Assembly: GCA_015680685.1 (NCBI GenBank) | Contig: MNCI01026334.1 | Coordinates: 514,548-565,454 of the forward strand | Reading direction: 5' to 3' | Length of the DNA stretch: 50,907 bases | Origin: Gnetum montanum | Lineage: Eukaryota; Streptophyta; Gnetopsida; Gnetales; Gnetaceae | Shown: one piece after another, positions 22,238 through 33,720 of the stretch | Position numbering within the stretch: the first letter of the stretch is position 1 | How the letters are laid out: every line of letters starts with the position of its first letter | Notes under the pieces: model-generated | Databases searched by the model: none | Told to the model about the DNA's origin: nothing | Seen by the model: only the letters and a program-made list of their open reading frames with translations | Position numbers and translations under genes: made by a program

Positions 22238-25010
22238 TACTAGGTCATATAAGCTTAATGTTGTATTCTTTTGCTGTAAGGCTTGTTTAACTTACAAAAG
22301 CACGTCTAGGAAATCTTGCCCATTGTCTGGTTATTTGCTCATCTTTGCTTCTTCTATGCATCCTAAACGATGAATCTCTTGAGGAGAAGTGGGCTTAGAT
22401 TAAATAGCAAGTTTTGTTGGCTCAGAGGATGGTGGTGGCACGTTACTCTTAAGCTTTGATGATGAAGTCATGGGTACGGCTGACAGAGGGGTGGGCTTAG
22501 GAGGGTCCAATGCAATACATTCTCTGGCCAACTTATCTGCTAAACTCTCTTCACGTTTCTTTGGATGGGAACGTTGCAATGTAGTTCCTATCATTGGACC
22601 TTGGGTTGCAGATGGAGCTATATGTTTGGGCACCTTGATAATGAAAGGTGCCTGAGTTTTTGTGGTAGTAGGTGGTTTAGTCTTGAGCATAAAAGGTGTG
22701 ATGGATGTCTAAGGAGGGACTGTAATGACAAATGGGGTTCGCGACCTGGTTTTTGTTGATGCTTCAAGGTTGCAGGGAGGTACATGAACCACAAATGAGT
22801 CATGTTATGAACCCTTGTTATCATCCACACTAATAGCATTAATAGTATAACCCGCATTGTTTGTATTCAACTGGTCTTTGTAGACGTTCATTGACTGATT
22901 TTCAGGTTGGACAAGACTGCTCTCATCAAGGACTAGCTTTCCTTGTTCAATCATTCATTGGATATCATCTTTTAGTACCAAGAAATAGTTTGTGTCATGC
23001 CCACAAACTTGATGATAGTTGCAAAAGCAGTCTAGTCTAAAGTTCCTAGGTACTGGTGGGTCATTAGGCATAACCACAAAGGGGTCACGAAGGACTTCAT
23101 AGTACCTTTGATGTCGTTTGAGAGCCTCCTCTGACATCCGTTTATGCTGAATGTGCCTAGCTTCCAACAATTGTTTTAGGAGCTTAGATGGCTTGATTGG
23201 TAATGGAGTATATATTGAACGATCCTTGCATTCAAAATTTGGCCTCACCGAAGTTTGGGTAGTAGTTGCTAAGGTTGAAGGTTGGCTAGTGCTACTAGGG
23301 CTAGGGGCTATGTTGGTTGTGGCATGAGTTTTAGATGCTTTATCCAACTATTTACCCTTGTTAGTTTCATGGGCTACAGTGGCCACTATGGTTGTCATGG
23401 CTTTTCCTCTCTCCTTGTCCTTCTTTGTATGCATATTTTTATATGCAAGATAGGCTAGATCCCTACTAGCTTCCACCACAACTTGGATATTGTTAGTTTG
23501 AGAAAACGCTTGACTAAGGGAACGCGAAGCCAAGTTGTATAGCTTGGATTTAATGAAATCGTTGACCACACCTTTGAAAATGGCTAGTAAATGGGCCTCA
23601 GCAATCAGTTCACGAATTTCATTTAGAGTAGCACTCCATCGTTGTATGAACTTTTGCACATGTTCTAATGGCTCTTTTTTAATGCTCATAAGTTGATCCA
23701 GAGTGACTTTCAGCTTCAAGTTATACTTAAAGTGAGTCAAAAACTAGGTTAACAGTTCTTCCAATGTTGAGATTGAGGCACGAGGAAGCACACAGACCAG
23801 TCTAAGGCTTTACCTTTCAAGGACATGGCAAATACATAGATGATGGCATGAGGTCATGGCTGTAGTAGTAGGGATTTAGACCTGAACATAACTAGGTGGG
23901 CATTCAGGTCATCCTCTCTATTGTATTTTGTGAATTGGGGCAGTTGTACCCTAGGAGTTAATGTTAACACAGGAACAGTTGAACTAATTGGGTCATCTTA
24001 ATAGAAGTCTATGACTTGGACCATTTCTGAGCTAGCGGCTTTAAGCCATTTAATTTCGTCAGTAAGGGTCTGGATGAGCTGGAAAGCTTGGTCCAGACTT
24101 GGGGATGTCACAGGGGGTTGTGGGGTTCCTGAGTAGCCATCATTGGTGGTGTTATCGATGTAGTTGCCAGTCCCATTAGGGGCGTTGTTTGAAGAGTGCC
24201 TACTGATGGTGTGGTTTGAGAGGCCCACAACCCAGCAGGTGGTGTTGCTGAAGCGGCTACCATTGGTGGTGCTATGGGTGTGGGCATCTATCCCATGGTT
24301 GGGATGACCCACAACCCTATGTTTGACTACACTACATGTGGGACTTGATACGCTTGAGGTTGCACATAGTGTGACACTTGGGATAGTTGGCCGATGGGGA
24401 AAGAGGTCATTGCTGTCCACCACGTGGTTGAGGCTAGGCCTACTACTGGCAGTGGGATGGGTGCAAATGAGGGGATTGAAGCAGAACTCATGTGCAGTTG
24501 TGACGTAGGCATAGTGTGCACATATGGTAACTTAGACATCACAAACGTTGGGTGCAGTACCTGGATGGACTGGGAAGAGAGAGTAAATAGGCCTAAAGTT
24601 GAAGGGCCTACATTCTAATATGTTGAAAATATTGCATGACTGCCCACTACCAAAGGGAATTTTGGCGGTGGCAACGTCGTGGTGGTAGTGAAGGATGCAG
24701 AAGATAGGAGCTGGTGTGATCGAAGGACAGAGGTGGAAGGGACAGCCATGGTGTAGATTGGGCCACCACCTTCAGAGTGGTAGTCCAACTCCTCTTTTCC
24801 ATCCTGATATGGTTCATCATAGTGGGATGTTGTGTCTCATTCTTTTGACTTATTTAACTAGACAAGTTGGCTTAACACCCATTGATATACTTCGGTCAAT
24901 GGGATGGTGGTATTAGGAGTATGACTGAGCTCCCTCCCATTTTGATGGATGAACTCAAAGTTGTGTTTCTCTTTGAATTCATGAAGGTCCAATGGTATAT
25001 TCTCTTGCAT
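22238..25010 (-). pseudogene. Gag of element H (decayed, Tat-like)
   Basis: The probable start is an ATG at 25010 reading MQENIPLDLHEFKEKHNF. A Pro/Ser/Thr-rich N-terminal region ends in a helical segment (SLDQAFQLIQTLTDEIKWLK, about 24080). The capsid-like retrotransposon gag domain follows at about 23950-23350: QLPQFTKYNREDDLNAHL, MSLKGKALDWS, then HFKYNLKLKVTLDQLMSIKK and FIQRWSATL. A Cys/His region near 23030 (CFCNYHQVCGHDTNY..LKDDIQ) matches the C..H...GH.T..C..LK pattern of Tat gags with the last Cys lost. Several stops interrupt it. It lies downstream of the primer site and the 17-bp minisatellite. Confidence 0.75.
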
Positions 25011-25278
25011 TTTTGCACATAGAAAATTATATCACTCTTTGTCTTGGGGCATACATTTGGGTGATTGGTGTTGCAGTCTGAGAGATTGCTGCTACACTAG
25101 CATTAGGCTGGGCGGTTGCTCGGGACCTACCATATGTTGGACAGAGTAGGGTACTTCCAAGCTCAAGGTGGGAATCGAAGTGGTTGCAAGATTCATCTTT
25201 TCTACATGAAAGAGGTGTAAGAGGAACAAATACGTGTGAGAAATAGTTGGAAAACAACAAGTTTTTATGCTAAATGAT

Positions 25279-25363
25279 AGCGTAACACGATGGACAGTGT
25301 GACACAGTAGTCAATGTAACATAGTGGACAACATAACGCAGTAGATAGCATAACATAGTAGAA
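25279..25363. repeat. 17-bp minisatellite, five units
   Basis: Five units of exactly 17 bp with the pattern A(G/A)(C/T)(A/G)TAACA(C/T)AGTRGAY follow each other from 25279 to 25363. Looser copies continue to about 25650. It lies in the 5' leader of H between primer site and gag, and is related to the TAGCGTA motif family of this element. Confidence 0.8.
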
Positions 25364-25814
25364 GCGTTACACTGACAAGATTGCTACGCTACACAGGGCA
25401 TTCATAGTGTAATGCGGTAGATGGTCAGCGTATCATAGTGGATAGTGTCACTATGCTATGCAGGACACAAGTAGCGTAATGCAGAAGATAGTTAGTGTAT
25501 CACAGTAAACTGTTTGGAAGCCACTATGCTGGTAGGGTCACTACACTACACAGAACGCTGGTAGCATGACACAATACACAGTTTTGGACTTGCTACACTA
25601 ATAGGGACACCATGCTATGCGGGAGACAGATGGTGTAACACAGTAGACTATTTTGGGCTTTCAACCTACAGGGTTCTAGAGGAACTATCATAGCAACCAA
25701 TTTGCATCACCCAACGCGTAGACAACCACAGGGGTGTCACATCTACGCTTACAGGTGATAGGGGTACAGACAGCATGCAGGATTACCCGTGACATGTAGA
25801 AGGGACATAGAGAA

Positions 25815-25833
25815 GGCCCTCCTTCTAGCGCCA
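25815..25833 (-). other. Primer-binding site of element H
   Basis: The minus strand reads TGGCGCTAGAAGGAGGGCC, five bases inside the LTR end at 25839. TGGCGC at this place is typical of a tRNA 3'-CCA complement in plant gypsy elements. I could not match the tRNA with certainty. Confidence 0.75.
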
Positions 25834-25838
25834 AAAAT

Positions 25839-28233
25839 TGTAACTTCTGAAAACATTGGTGGCTGGAACACCGAGAGGTTATCAGGCGCACAACTTAACC
25901 TTGGATCCATGTGAGGCCCATGTTGGAGAAAATAGAAATGAGGTGCCCTGAACGGTCTGGTTGATCAGATAGGGACTTACACGGTGTACAATAACCTTTT
26001 GTGAATAGTGATTTTAGAGTGTAATGCGTGGAGATCAAAATGAAAAAAATCATAGCACACAAAATAGTAAAAGCATAGCAGAATATGTAGCTGAGAAATA
26101 AATATGAACTGATACTCAATGATACAAAATATATGCTATAGTGGAATGAAATGAGCTGAAGTGTGAGAGTGCACCGCCCCAAATTTGGGGGATTTTGCTT
26201 TTGATTGATTAATGAAAGTGTACAACTAATGTGTAGCACTGGGTAGGCATAGCTCACAATGGAACGGTATGGTTACAACTCTCAGACTACTGCCAATGGG
26301 GTGCCAACAAGAACCGTTGGGCTGATGCTTGGTTAAGAGATGCCACACTAGGTTGAAGAGAGAGATTTGGGAAGTGATATTGCAAAGGGTTTACTATTTG
26401 CCAACCTTCTACTTGCCAACCTCCTTATCAAAGCCAATAGCCAGAAAGCCAATTGCCAAAAATGCCAATCTCAAGGAGCTAATCACAAGAAAGCCACATT
26501 GAAAAGCCCCCCCAACCCCTTAAACGTTGTTCACTAGGGTATTTATAGGGCTAAGAGAGGGAGAGAAATGGGGTTTGGGTGCCATGTGTTCTAGGTCCCA
26601 CATGGCATGAATCATGAATGTGCTATGATGTGTGGTGCTACACTACAGTGTTACATTGATGTGCTATGCTGCAGTGTTACGTCAAAGTGCTACACTATTG
26701 GGGGTGAGATCTGCTGAGCCATGACCATGTCGTTCAAACTGCATGTGCCAGAATCTAGGAAACTATCATGTTTTTAAAACAAATGCTCATGAAAAATGCA
26801 AAGTGGAGCTTATGCTCCAAGACTACGTCTTCCCCTCTCTTGCGAGTAGGGTCAAGCATAGGAACAACTCTGGGAATCAACCAGGGGATGAAAAATAGAG
26901 CAAATTGTTGATCTTGTCTGTCAAGGAGGTGCTAGAGTGGAAATGACCCTTGTCAACTGAGTTCTGGAGCTACTGGAGATGTCTTGATGCTTCTTTGCAA
27001 GTGTTACGCTACCTACGCTACTCAGCGTAGTAGAGTAGCGTGAATATCCACACGCTACGCTGTGCTACGCTGCGTAGTGTAGCAGCTAGTTTTGAGATGA
27101 ATATTTCCTAAAAATTGAAAATACCCCTCTAAGGCCTGGCTAGGCAAGCTATTTGAGCAAACAGGCATTGCACTTTTCATGTTGAAGAAGCCTGAGACTC
27201 CCTAGTTTCATCTCTGGGACATTTTTGGCCTTAATGTCCCTGCTACGCTATGCGACACTATGCAACATAGCAGCTGGTGTGACATGATTTCTTGCTTAAT
27301 CTGCAATGCTTTGTCAAGAGGCTTTGATTAGGACCTGAGGGAGAAGTGGGACAAGCTATCTTAGAAGTTAGAGCATGATCAAGTGCAATTCCTTTGTTGG
27401 AGTAACTTGACAGAGGATCTTCGTGCATTCTGACCTTATTACGCTGTGTAGCATAGCACAACATAGCACCCAGTTTGGCCTGAATTTTGAGTCACTTTGC
27501 AAACATTTTTTCATGGGGTGTTGATCATGTCTTAGAGTGACAATAGAATAAGAATTTTTGATGGTCGAGGCATGGGCAATCATGTTTACTTCGTCAAAGC
27601 AATCTGAGCAGAATTATTGTCACACTAAAACCCTGCTAGGCTGTGTAGTGTAGCAAAATGTAGCACTCAAATGGAAATGACTTCTGCTAAAATTTTCCAT
27701 GTTCTCCTATGTCATGCTAATCATGCTTCAAGGATGAAGTGAGATAGACACCTTTGAGGACTAAATATCTGCCAATCGCATCTAATCAGTCACCACATGG
27801 CCTGCTATGTTGTGCAGCATAGCATAGCATAGCAAGTCCTACTGTTAGAAAACATGCTAAACTATTTAGTCCATCCTAAATACTTTCGAATGCTCCTAGC
27901 ATGGTCCCTGGGTAGACTGTCAACCAAGTCTTGTGTCAAGCTGGGCAAGCTAAAGAGTGTAGCAAGGTTGTCAGCCCAGGAGATAGAAAATTTGCCAGAC
28001 TGTATGGTCTACTTCTAGTGCCTCTTTCATGCAAATTGGCCTCATGGTTGGATGCCGTGTTGACTATGCTGTAGAGGATGGTAGGCAGGCTCAGAAGTAG
28101 CTTCGTAGGCATTAGGACTTCTGGGGTGCCATGTTGTCTACACGGTCCAGCATGACATCGCGCTTGCAGAGATCCTTACCCAAATTTCAGGACTGTGCTA
28201 AATCATGAGAGTCCCAAAATTGATGGTGTTTCA
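25839..28233 (-). mobile_element. 5' LTR of element H (right copy, 2395 bp)
   Basis: It runs TGTAACTTCTG to GGTGTTTCA on the plus strand and is followed by ACAAG. On the minus strand it precedes the primer site, so it is the 5' LTR. TATAAATA lies at 26540-26547 (minus). It has the same TACGCTA palindrome series as the left LTR. Confidence 0.85.
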
Positions 28234-28238
28234 ACAAG
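28234..28238. repeat. Target-site duplication of H, right copy (ACAAG)
   Basis: Matches 10959-10963. Removing H and one copy restores contiguity of the RNase H region of element F. Confidence 0.85.
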
Positions 28239-28650
28239 GGCTCACCACCAACCTATTCATCATGAACTAGATGGCACTATTTTTAGTGTACATAAAAGAT
28301 TTGATATTCAAGCACATAGTACTTGAATTTATTCAAGGCATACACCACCAACATGAGCTTCTTTTAAGTAGTGGTGTAATTCAATTATGCATCTACAATG
28401 CTTTTTCTTGCACAATGGATGTAATAGGGATGTTTCTAGTTGTCTAATTATGTAATCATCGCTTCCAAAGCATAGTTGGACACATCTGTCATTATTTGAA
28501 ATGGTCAAAACCAATCTAGATCAAATAGAATGGGAGTTTCTATAAGCTTTTTGTTTAATTACTGACATGCTTTTTCACATTCCTTGGTCTAGCCAAAAGG
28601 TTCATCCTTCTTTGTAAGCTCCACCAATGATTTGGAAATTTTGAAGAAAT
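28239..28650 (-). pseudogene. RT connection and RNase H of element F
   Basis: The minus strand reads LTKKDEPFGWTKECEKACQ, then ETPIL, PFQIMTDVSNYALEAMI, LNYTTT-stop-KKLMLVVYALNKFKYYV. These match the end of the RT thumb and the RNase H domain of Athila-type pol (LT.KD..F.W..EC..AF, PF.IM.DAS..A.GA, LNYTTTEKELLAVVFAF.KFR.Y). The domain is cut at 28238 by element H and resumes at 10958. Several stops. Confidence 0.8.
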
Positions 28651-29193
28651 TCTCGATGAACTCGCTTCTTCTCTAGCTTCCCAAACTCATTTTCCTTAGG
28701 ATTTTCCAAGGAAAGGTCTTTGATCTCCATCTTGGCATCAATAGTACTAAGCCAAGTCCTTCCCATGATAATAGAAAAGTTTCCCTTACAATTATTACAT
28801 GGATCACTAGGAAATCTACTAGGTATGACTAATCACAATGTCATCCATCAATCCTTGAGAAATAGTGATGGACTAATTTGCAAGCTCCAACCTATTGTTG
28901 CATTTCTTAAGTGGAGGTAGATTCTTGGTCTTATACATTTCTTTAGAGATTAAGTTCATCCCATAACCTAAATCCAGTAGAGCCTTGCATAGATCATTTC
29001 CTACAATCTACAAATAGATGACAAAACTTCCAAGATCATATTGTTTCCTAGAAGGGTGGCTTGCCTTGATCCAATCTATGACTCTGTGAGTCAACATGAT
29101 AGTAAGAACATTTAGGGATATTTTGTTTGAAGAAGAGTTGAGTGTAGGTTTGGAAGTAGTTGATGTAGGATTAGCAATCATGGGTATTTGCAA
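28650..29193 (-). pseudogene. Aspartic protease of element F, joined to RT by a deletion
   Basis: The minus strand has ASHPSRKQYDLGSFVIYL, then DLCKALLDLGYGMNLISKEM, then NNRLELAN, and near its end GRTWLSTIDAKMEIKDLSLE. The catalytic triad DLG is the form usual in Athila proteases (CDLGASINLMP). Directly after GKLEKKRVHREF the sequence changes to FKISKSLVELTKKD, which belongs near the end of RT. The RT palm with its YxDD box is therefore missing through an internal deletion. Confidence 0.75.
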
Positions 29194-29249
29194 GGATTTC
29201 TATGGACTATTTGACTTAAAGAAAGTCCTCTTTTAAGGTTTGTGCTCAA

Positions 29250-31577
29250 AACCACTCAAATGATTACCCAGTTATAGGTTCACTAACCTCATGAAATTTC
29301 ATTAATGTGGCTATGATGGAATTTTCCCTTGCATCGGTGATGTATGTGGTAAGGGAATAGTGCTAGAAGGTGCAAGATTAGGTGATGGATATGAAGGAGG
29401 ATAAGTGAAAAGATAATCATTTTGTGGAGTGTAGGTTCAAATATATTATGAAGGGTAGTAATGATGAAAGAAATGAGTATGGCTTGAAGAGCCACAAGGA
29501 GATATAGGCTACTGGACATAATATCCATAAGGATCTAGTTTCCTATAAGGATATTGCTACCACAATGGTGGCATCCCCCACAACTGTGGGTTTTTCCATT
29601 ACTAATATTGTTCCTAAGGTTAAGGTAGCCCTCCACTAGGATAATACTATGTTGGGTGGAACTAATGCCTATAATTACATTATGGATAAGACAATCTTCT
29701 AGGTGGTTGATTCCTTACCAATTTTGAATTTAATGCATACACCCTAGATTCTTGCAAATGTGACACTATAGGGTAACATCCCTTGGGATGTTTATATTGA
29801 TAAATATCACATCCATTATAATTTTTTTTTGAATATGCAATTTTATCAATTGTTGCAGCATTACCCTTTTGATGATAGTGGTCCATACTTGTATCTTTTC
29901 TTCTCCTTCTATCTCTACTACCCTACTCTGTCTTTTCCTCCACTATCTTAAGAGTTATTTAAGACTTCTCATTCAAGGAGTCCTACATTTTATCCACCTT
30001 AGCTAATATTTAGGTAAAAAATTTTTGGATTGGCAAGATTTTCCTTTACATCACTTCTTCTAGTGGTGTTTCCTTCTCTGAGTCATAGAAATACACCTTC
30101 CTTTTGCGAATGGAGGAATCCTATTATACTCCTCTACACTTTTCCTCTTCTTTAGCTCTTCTTCTTCTTTTTCCACATGATCAAGAAGCCTTTAGATTTA
30201 ATAGGCTTTCATCTCTAAAAGTATTTCTTAGGCATAAACCCTAAGATTTTCTCTAGGAATTAGTGCAAAAGGGAGTAGTATTTGCCCAAAGCTACATCCA
30301 AGGATTCATGATTTTCTTGCTTTCATCCTTGGATTTGTTTCCTCAAATTAGACACCCAGGAGTATGTTTGGTACTTTTCATTAAATAACTCCAACATGGT
30401 ACTTTACCTAGGAATAGATTCTAGTCTCAAGGCTAGTATTAACTTTTAGCTTCTTGATTAGTGTCCTTGGAAATAATTTTAGCTTCTGCCACTTGTTTTC
30501 AATGTATTGTAAGGCATAAATATCATGGAAAGCTTGCAAATGGTGCTAAGAATTAGCATGATATTCCTCTTCAAACCTAGGGATATTGTTCATATTTATC
30601 CTTTTAATCCTACTATTTTTTTGATGCCTGGTAGGAATTCAAACTACTTCTAAAAAAATAAGCATATTTTTGGTAGTCAACAATGGTTCATCATAGTTAT
30701 TGTATTTAGTTAGCTCCTATAATGGCCATGTCTCCTATGATGAGACCTGTTATACCTTCATTTCCAATGATGCTCCTCTTCCCATCATGATTTCCTATGC
30801 TCCTAATCCTCATTATCATAATGGAACTTTCAATCATCTTCNGACTACTAGGTACCATTCTCCTAGCCCTCCACCATCACCATCCTCATCCTCAAATTCT
30901 AATAGGTGAAACCATGACCAAGACAGAAGGAGAAGTAATCAAGATTGGGATGAAGATGATTGAAAGTTCCATTATGATAATGAGGATTAGGAGCATAGGA
31001 AATCATGATGGGAAGAGGAGCATCATTGGAAATGAAGGTATAACAGGTCTCATCATAGGAGACATGGCCATTATAGGAGCTAACTAAATACAATAACTAT
31101 GATGAACCATTNAGAGTCTATATACTAAGAAAACCTTGAGAAGAAATCAAGACCCTCTTTCTGCAATTGTAGAAACAATGGTATCAAGATCCTCTTACCT
31201 TTGAAGGTTTAATAACATCCCTCCATGCATTGATCTTTCCTAAGCTACACTTCTATAGGTTGATAGTCTCTAGAGATATGTTAAGTTGCCTCATACTCTA
31301 GGTTTGCTAATTTAATTCCTAGCCTCATGAGATTAACCATGAGCATGGTAGGAATAGACCAATTAGGAGGTGATACAATGTTGCCTTCCATATCCCTCCA
31401 ACGTAACTGCTTATCCTAAGGGAGAATGAAAGCAAAATCCTAATAGTAAGGATTCAGATGTGCATAGACCACCTTCAACTAGTGAGGTTTTTCACTAGTA
31501 GTCCTTTTAGTTATATCTTAGTGTTGATTAGATTTATTGGTATTTGGTGAAGATTCATTTTTGTGAGAAGAAGCCAT
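29250..31577 (-). pseudogene. Gag of element F (decayed, Athila-like)
   Basis: It starts MASSHKNESSPN at 31577, matching the start of the gag at 48915 (MASSYKINSPKD). Homology to that gag recurs along the frame: GNIVSPPN, a His/Arg/Ser-rich linker, IRKRKVYFYDSEKETPLEEV, ILAKVDKM-stop-DSLNEKS, TLKIVEEKTE, and HPKGCYPIVSHLQESRVYAL (29680-29886). A Pro/Ser-rich tail leads to the protease. Many stops. A small misplaced contig interrupts it (30842-31112). Confidence 0.75.
30682..31112. other. 160-bp inverted repeat between two N gaps: contig placed backwards
   Basis: 30682-30841 is the reverse complement of 30952-31111 over 160 bases. An N stands at 30842 and at 31112. The 269-bp piece between the Ns encodes gag on the plus strand (SPSPPPSPSSSSNSNR) while gag on both sides is on the minus strand. 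The piece is therefore an inverted contig whose end overlaps the left contig. Confidence 0.8.
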
Positions 31578-31719
31578 GTTAGTAGCAGGTAAAAGATGTT
31601 CCTTGAGATAATTTTATTATTATTATTTTGTATGGAAGGTGGATCAATATGTTTTTCTTACAAAAATTTTATATAGATTCACTATTTAATAATATGTAGC
31701 GAACTTAGATAAACTAAGT

Positions 31720-31737
31720 TCTTGACAACAACATCAA
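31720..31737 (-). other. Decayed tRNA-Asp primer-binding site of F
   Basis: The minus strand reads TTGATGTTGTTGTCAAG next to the LTR end CTCATCA. Against TTGGCGCCGTTGCCGGG the differences are mostly C-to-T and G-to-A, as expected for cytosine deamination on either strand. Confidence 0.6.
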
Positions 31738-32634
31738 TGATGAGTAGTGGGTGCTCCCTACAATCAACCATATGAAGCATAAGCATTCACACATGATCTA
31801 GTTGAATTTCATGGACCTAGTTACCTAAATGGCCAATATTCCTAAATAGTAAATTGTATAGTTGAAAGTAATTATCTTTCCAATCCACACTTGTGTTTGT
31901 ATATGTGTATGGTTAAGCATGGTTGAGGCATAAGATATTTATTTTTATTATTTTCCTCCTAATCACTAGATGAGTGAATGAATATTTAATGATTGAATTA
32001 ATTAACTACTTTATTAATTAAGTATTTTAACATGGAGTATCTATTTCCACTTGCTGTACACATCTTGAACCTATATGAATGCTGTTGAGTTACCAAGTGT
32101 ATGCTACTGGGCATACCAAGTATCCACTACTGGGATTACCAAGTGTTAATATGTTATTCTTGAAGTGGTCATTCTCATGTATTTACCAATAACAAAATTA
32201 ATTGCTTAAGATCATGAATGTAAAGTGCACGTAAAGTAAAGCACTAAAAGTGGAATTAAACAAGTCTAGCTATTGTAATGGATGTAGGAAATCTTGATTT
32301 TATTATCATCTATGCAAATGTGTATAGGTACATATGCACTTGACTAAAATGTCATATAATCTCATAAATCCACACTACAGGCAATTAGACAAAAAATATT
32401 CCAACTTATGTGGAAGAAAACTACAAGAATTTAGCTAAGGTTAAGACCAAAAGATGCCATAAATGTGAAAAGTGGGTACATTTATATAGGTAATGACTGC
32501 ATTAGTGTCAACATATCTACATCAATGCATCCTAGCATGCATCGATGGGGATATGTCAATGGGGTTGTGTTAACACATTCTAGTGGGGTTGCATTGATGG
32601 ACATGCATCAACACAACTTGTATTATTGATGGTT
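31738..32634 (-). mobile_element. 5' LTR of Athila-like element F
   Basis: On the minus strand it ends CTCATCA at 31738, as LTR C does, and shares landmarks with LTRs B, C and E (TGGTAATCCCAGTAGTGG-like, TATGGTTGATTGTAGGG). Its start is put at TGAACCATCAATAATAC (32634), which is less certain. TATATAAA is at 32481-32488 (minus). Just upstream of it lie CATCGATGCAT/ATGCATTGATG inverted repeats instead of the GATATCGC boxes. Confidence 0.65.
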
Positions 32635-32643
32635 CATTAATTA

Positions 32644-33130
32644 TCTACTTAGAATTTTTTCTATCTCCTATATCACATTCTATACTTAGTCAAAATTTCA
32701 ATCTTTCTATACTTAGTTAAATTTTCAATATATTACACTTAGTTGTTTTTCCACCTAAAAATTTAATCTTTTAGGAAGAGATCTGACAACCTTCTCTTTA
32801 CATAATAATATTAATATTTTAACATTTTATATCCTTCTATATAAGTTTTATACTTAGAATTTTTTCTATCTCCTACATCATATTCTATACTTAGTCAAAA
32901 TTTCAACCTTTTTATACTTGGTCATTTTTCAACATAAAAATTCTATTGTTTGGGGAAGGAAATGAGATCCTTCATCTCACATTATATTTATATTAGTTTA
33001 ATATTTTATGCTCTTTATTTGTATTTTATACTTAATTTTTATTTCATCATTCATAGCTTATTCTACACTTAGTTTATTTTTGATAATCTATTCTTAGTCA
33101 ATTTTCCTGTGATTTTACATTTAACCATTT
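32644..33130. repeat. Degenerate tandem repeat, about 180-207-bp units
   Basis: TACTTAGAATTTTTTCTATC begins units at 32644 and 32851, and a worn third (TACTTAATTTTTATTTCATC) begins at 33029. Inside each unit the shorter CTATACTTAGTCA motif is itself repeated. Confidence 0.65.
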
Positions 33131-33720
33131 TTTGGCATTAATAGCCTCATTTTTTATCATTTTGTGTCATTTTTGGTTCATGTGTGGTACGCTAAGTCCA
33201 TATTTGATTGAAGGATTTATACTCCATTTCATAATCATTGATTTATCAAAAATTACATCAATTTGAAGATCATTTACGGCTGTGTGTTAAGTACATAAAC
33301 ACTTAGTTTGTGAAGGTGTCCTTGTAGAGGTGTAAAGAACATTTCTAAAAAAACATGTCTTTTCAATATCATTTATTAACTAACTTACTTACATACAAAA
33401 AAGAATCTCATGAAATTATTATTTGATTTGATATACAAGATTATCTCTAAATACTCTCCTTTAATCTCAACAATGATGTTATGTGATTAAGAATACAAGT
33501 TTATATTAAGCGATTTTAACTTGATCTAAATATGTGATAAAGTCAGGGAGAATCTATAACACCTTGCTTCCTAGTCTTAGTTTGGAAAGCAATACAAGGT
33601 ATAAAACCCCTAATTAAACATTGATCATGGTAGAAAAATAGCTTAATGGAATGAAAATGAAGCAAAAGGAAAGCTTATGGTGAAGCCATGATCCAAAGAA
33701 AAAAGAAAAACTATAGCAGT
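33131..33720. other. Unassigned AT-rich spacer
   Basis: No coding or repeat structure was recognised between the tandem repeat and the LTR start at 33721. Confidence 0.4.

Larger units (their letters stand above)
10964..28233 (-). mobile_element. Element H: 17.27-kb pol-less LTR retrotransposon with an antisense gene
   Basis: Two related LTRs, TGTAA...TTTCA on the plus strand, are flanked by ACAAG. The primer site (25815-25833) and polypurine tract (13330-13346) show minus orientation. Order on the minus strand: LTR, primer site, minisatellite, gag, protease fragment, then an antisense intron-containing gene, tandem repeats, polypurine tract, LTR. No RT, RNase H or integrase motif was found anywhere inside on either strand, so it would need proteins supplied by another element. 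The gag type and the antisense ORF position fit the Tat lineage. In a 130-bp stretch compared by eye the LTRs differ at roughly one base in eight, so the insertion is old. Confidence 0.8.

Noticed and set aside
30700-31093. Two open frames with the same protein on opposite strands
   Set aside because: They are the two arms of the 160-bp inverted repeat caused by a misplaced contig, not two genes or a functional palindrome.
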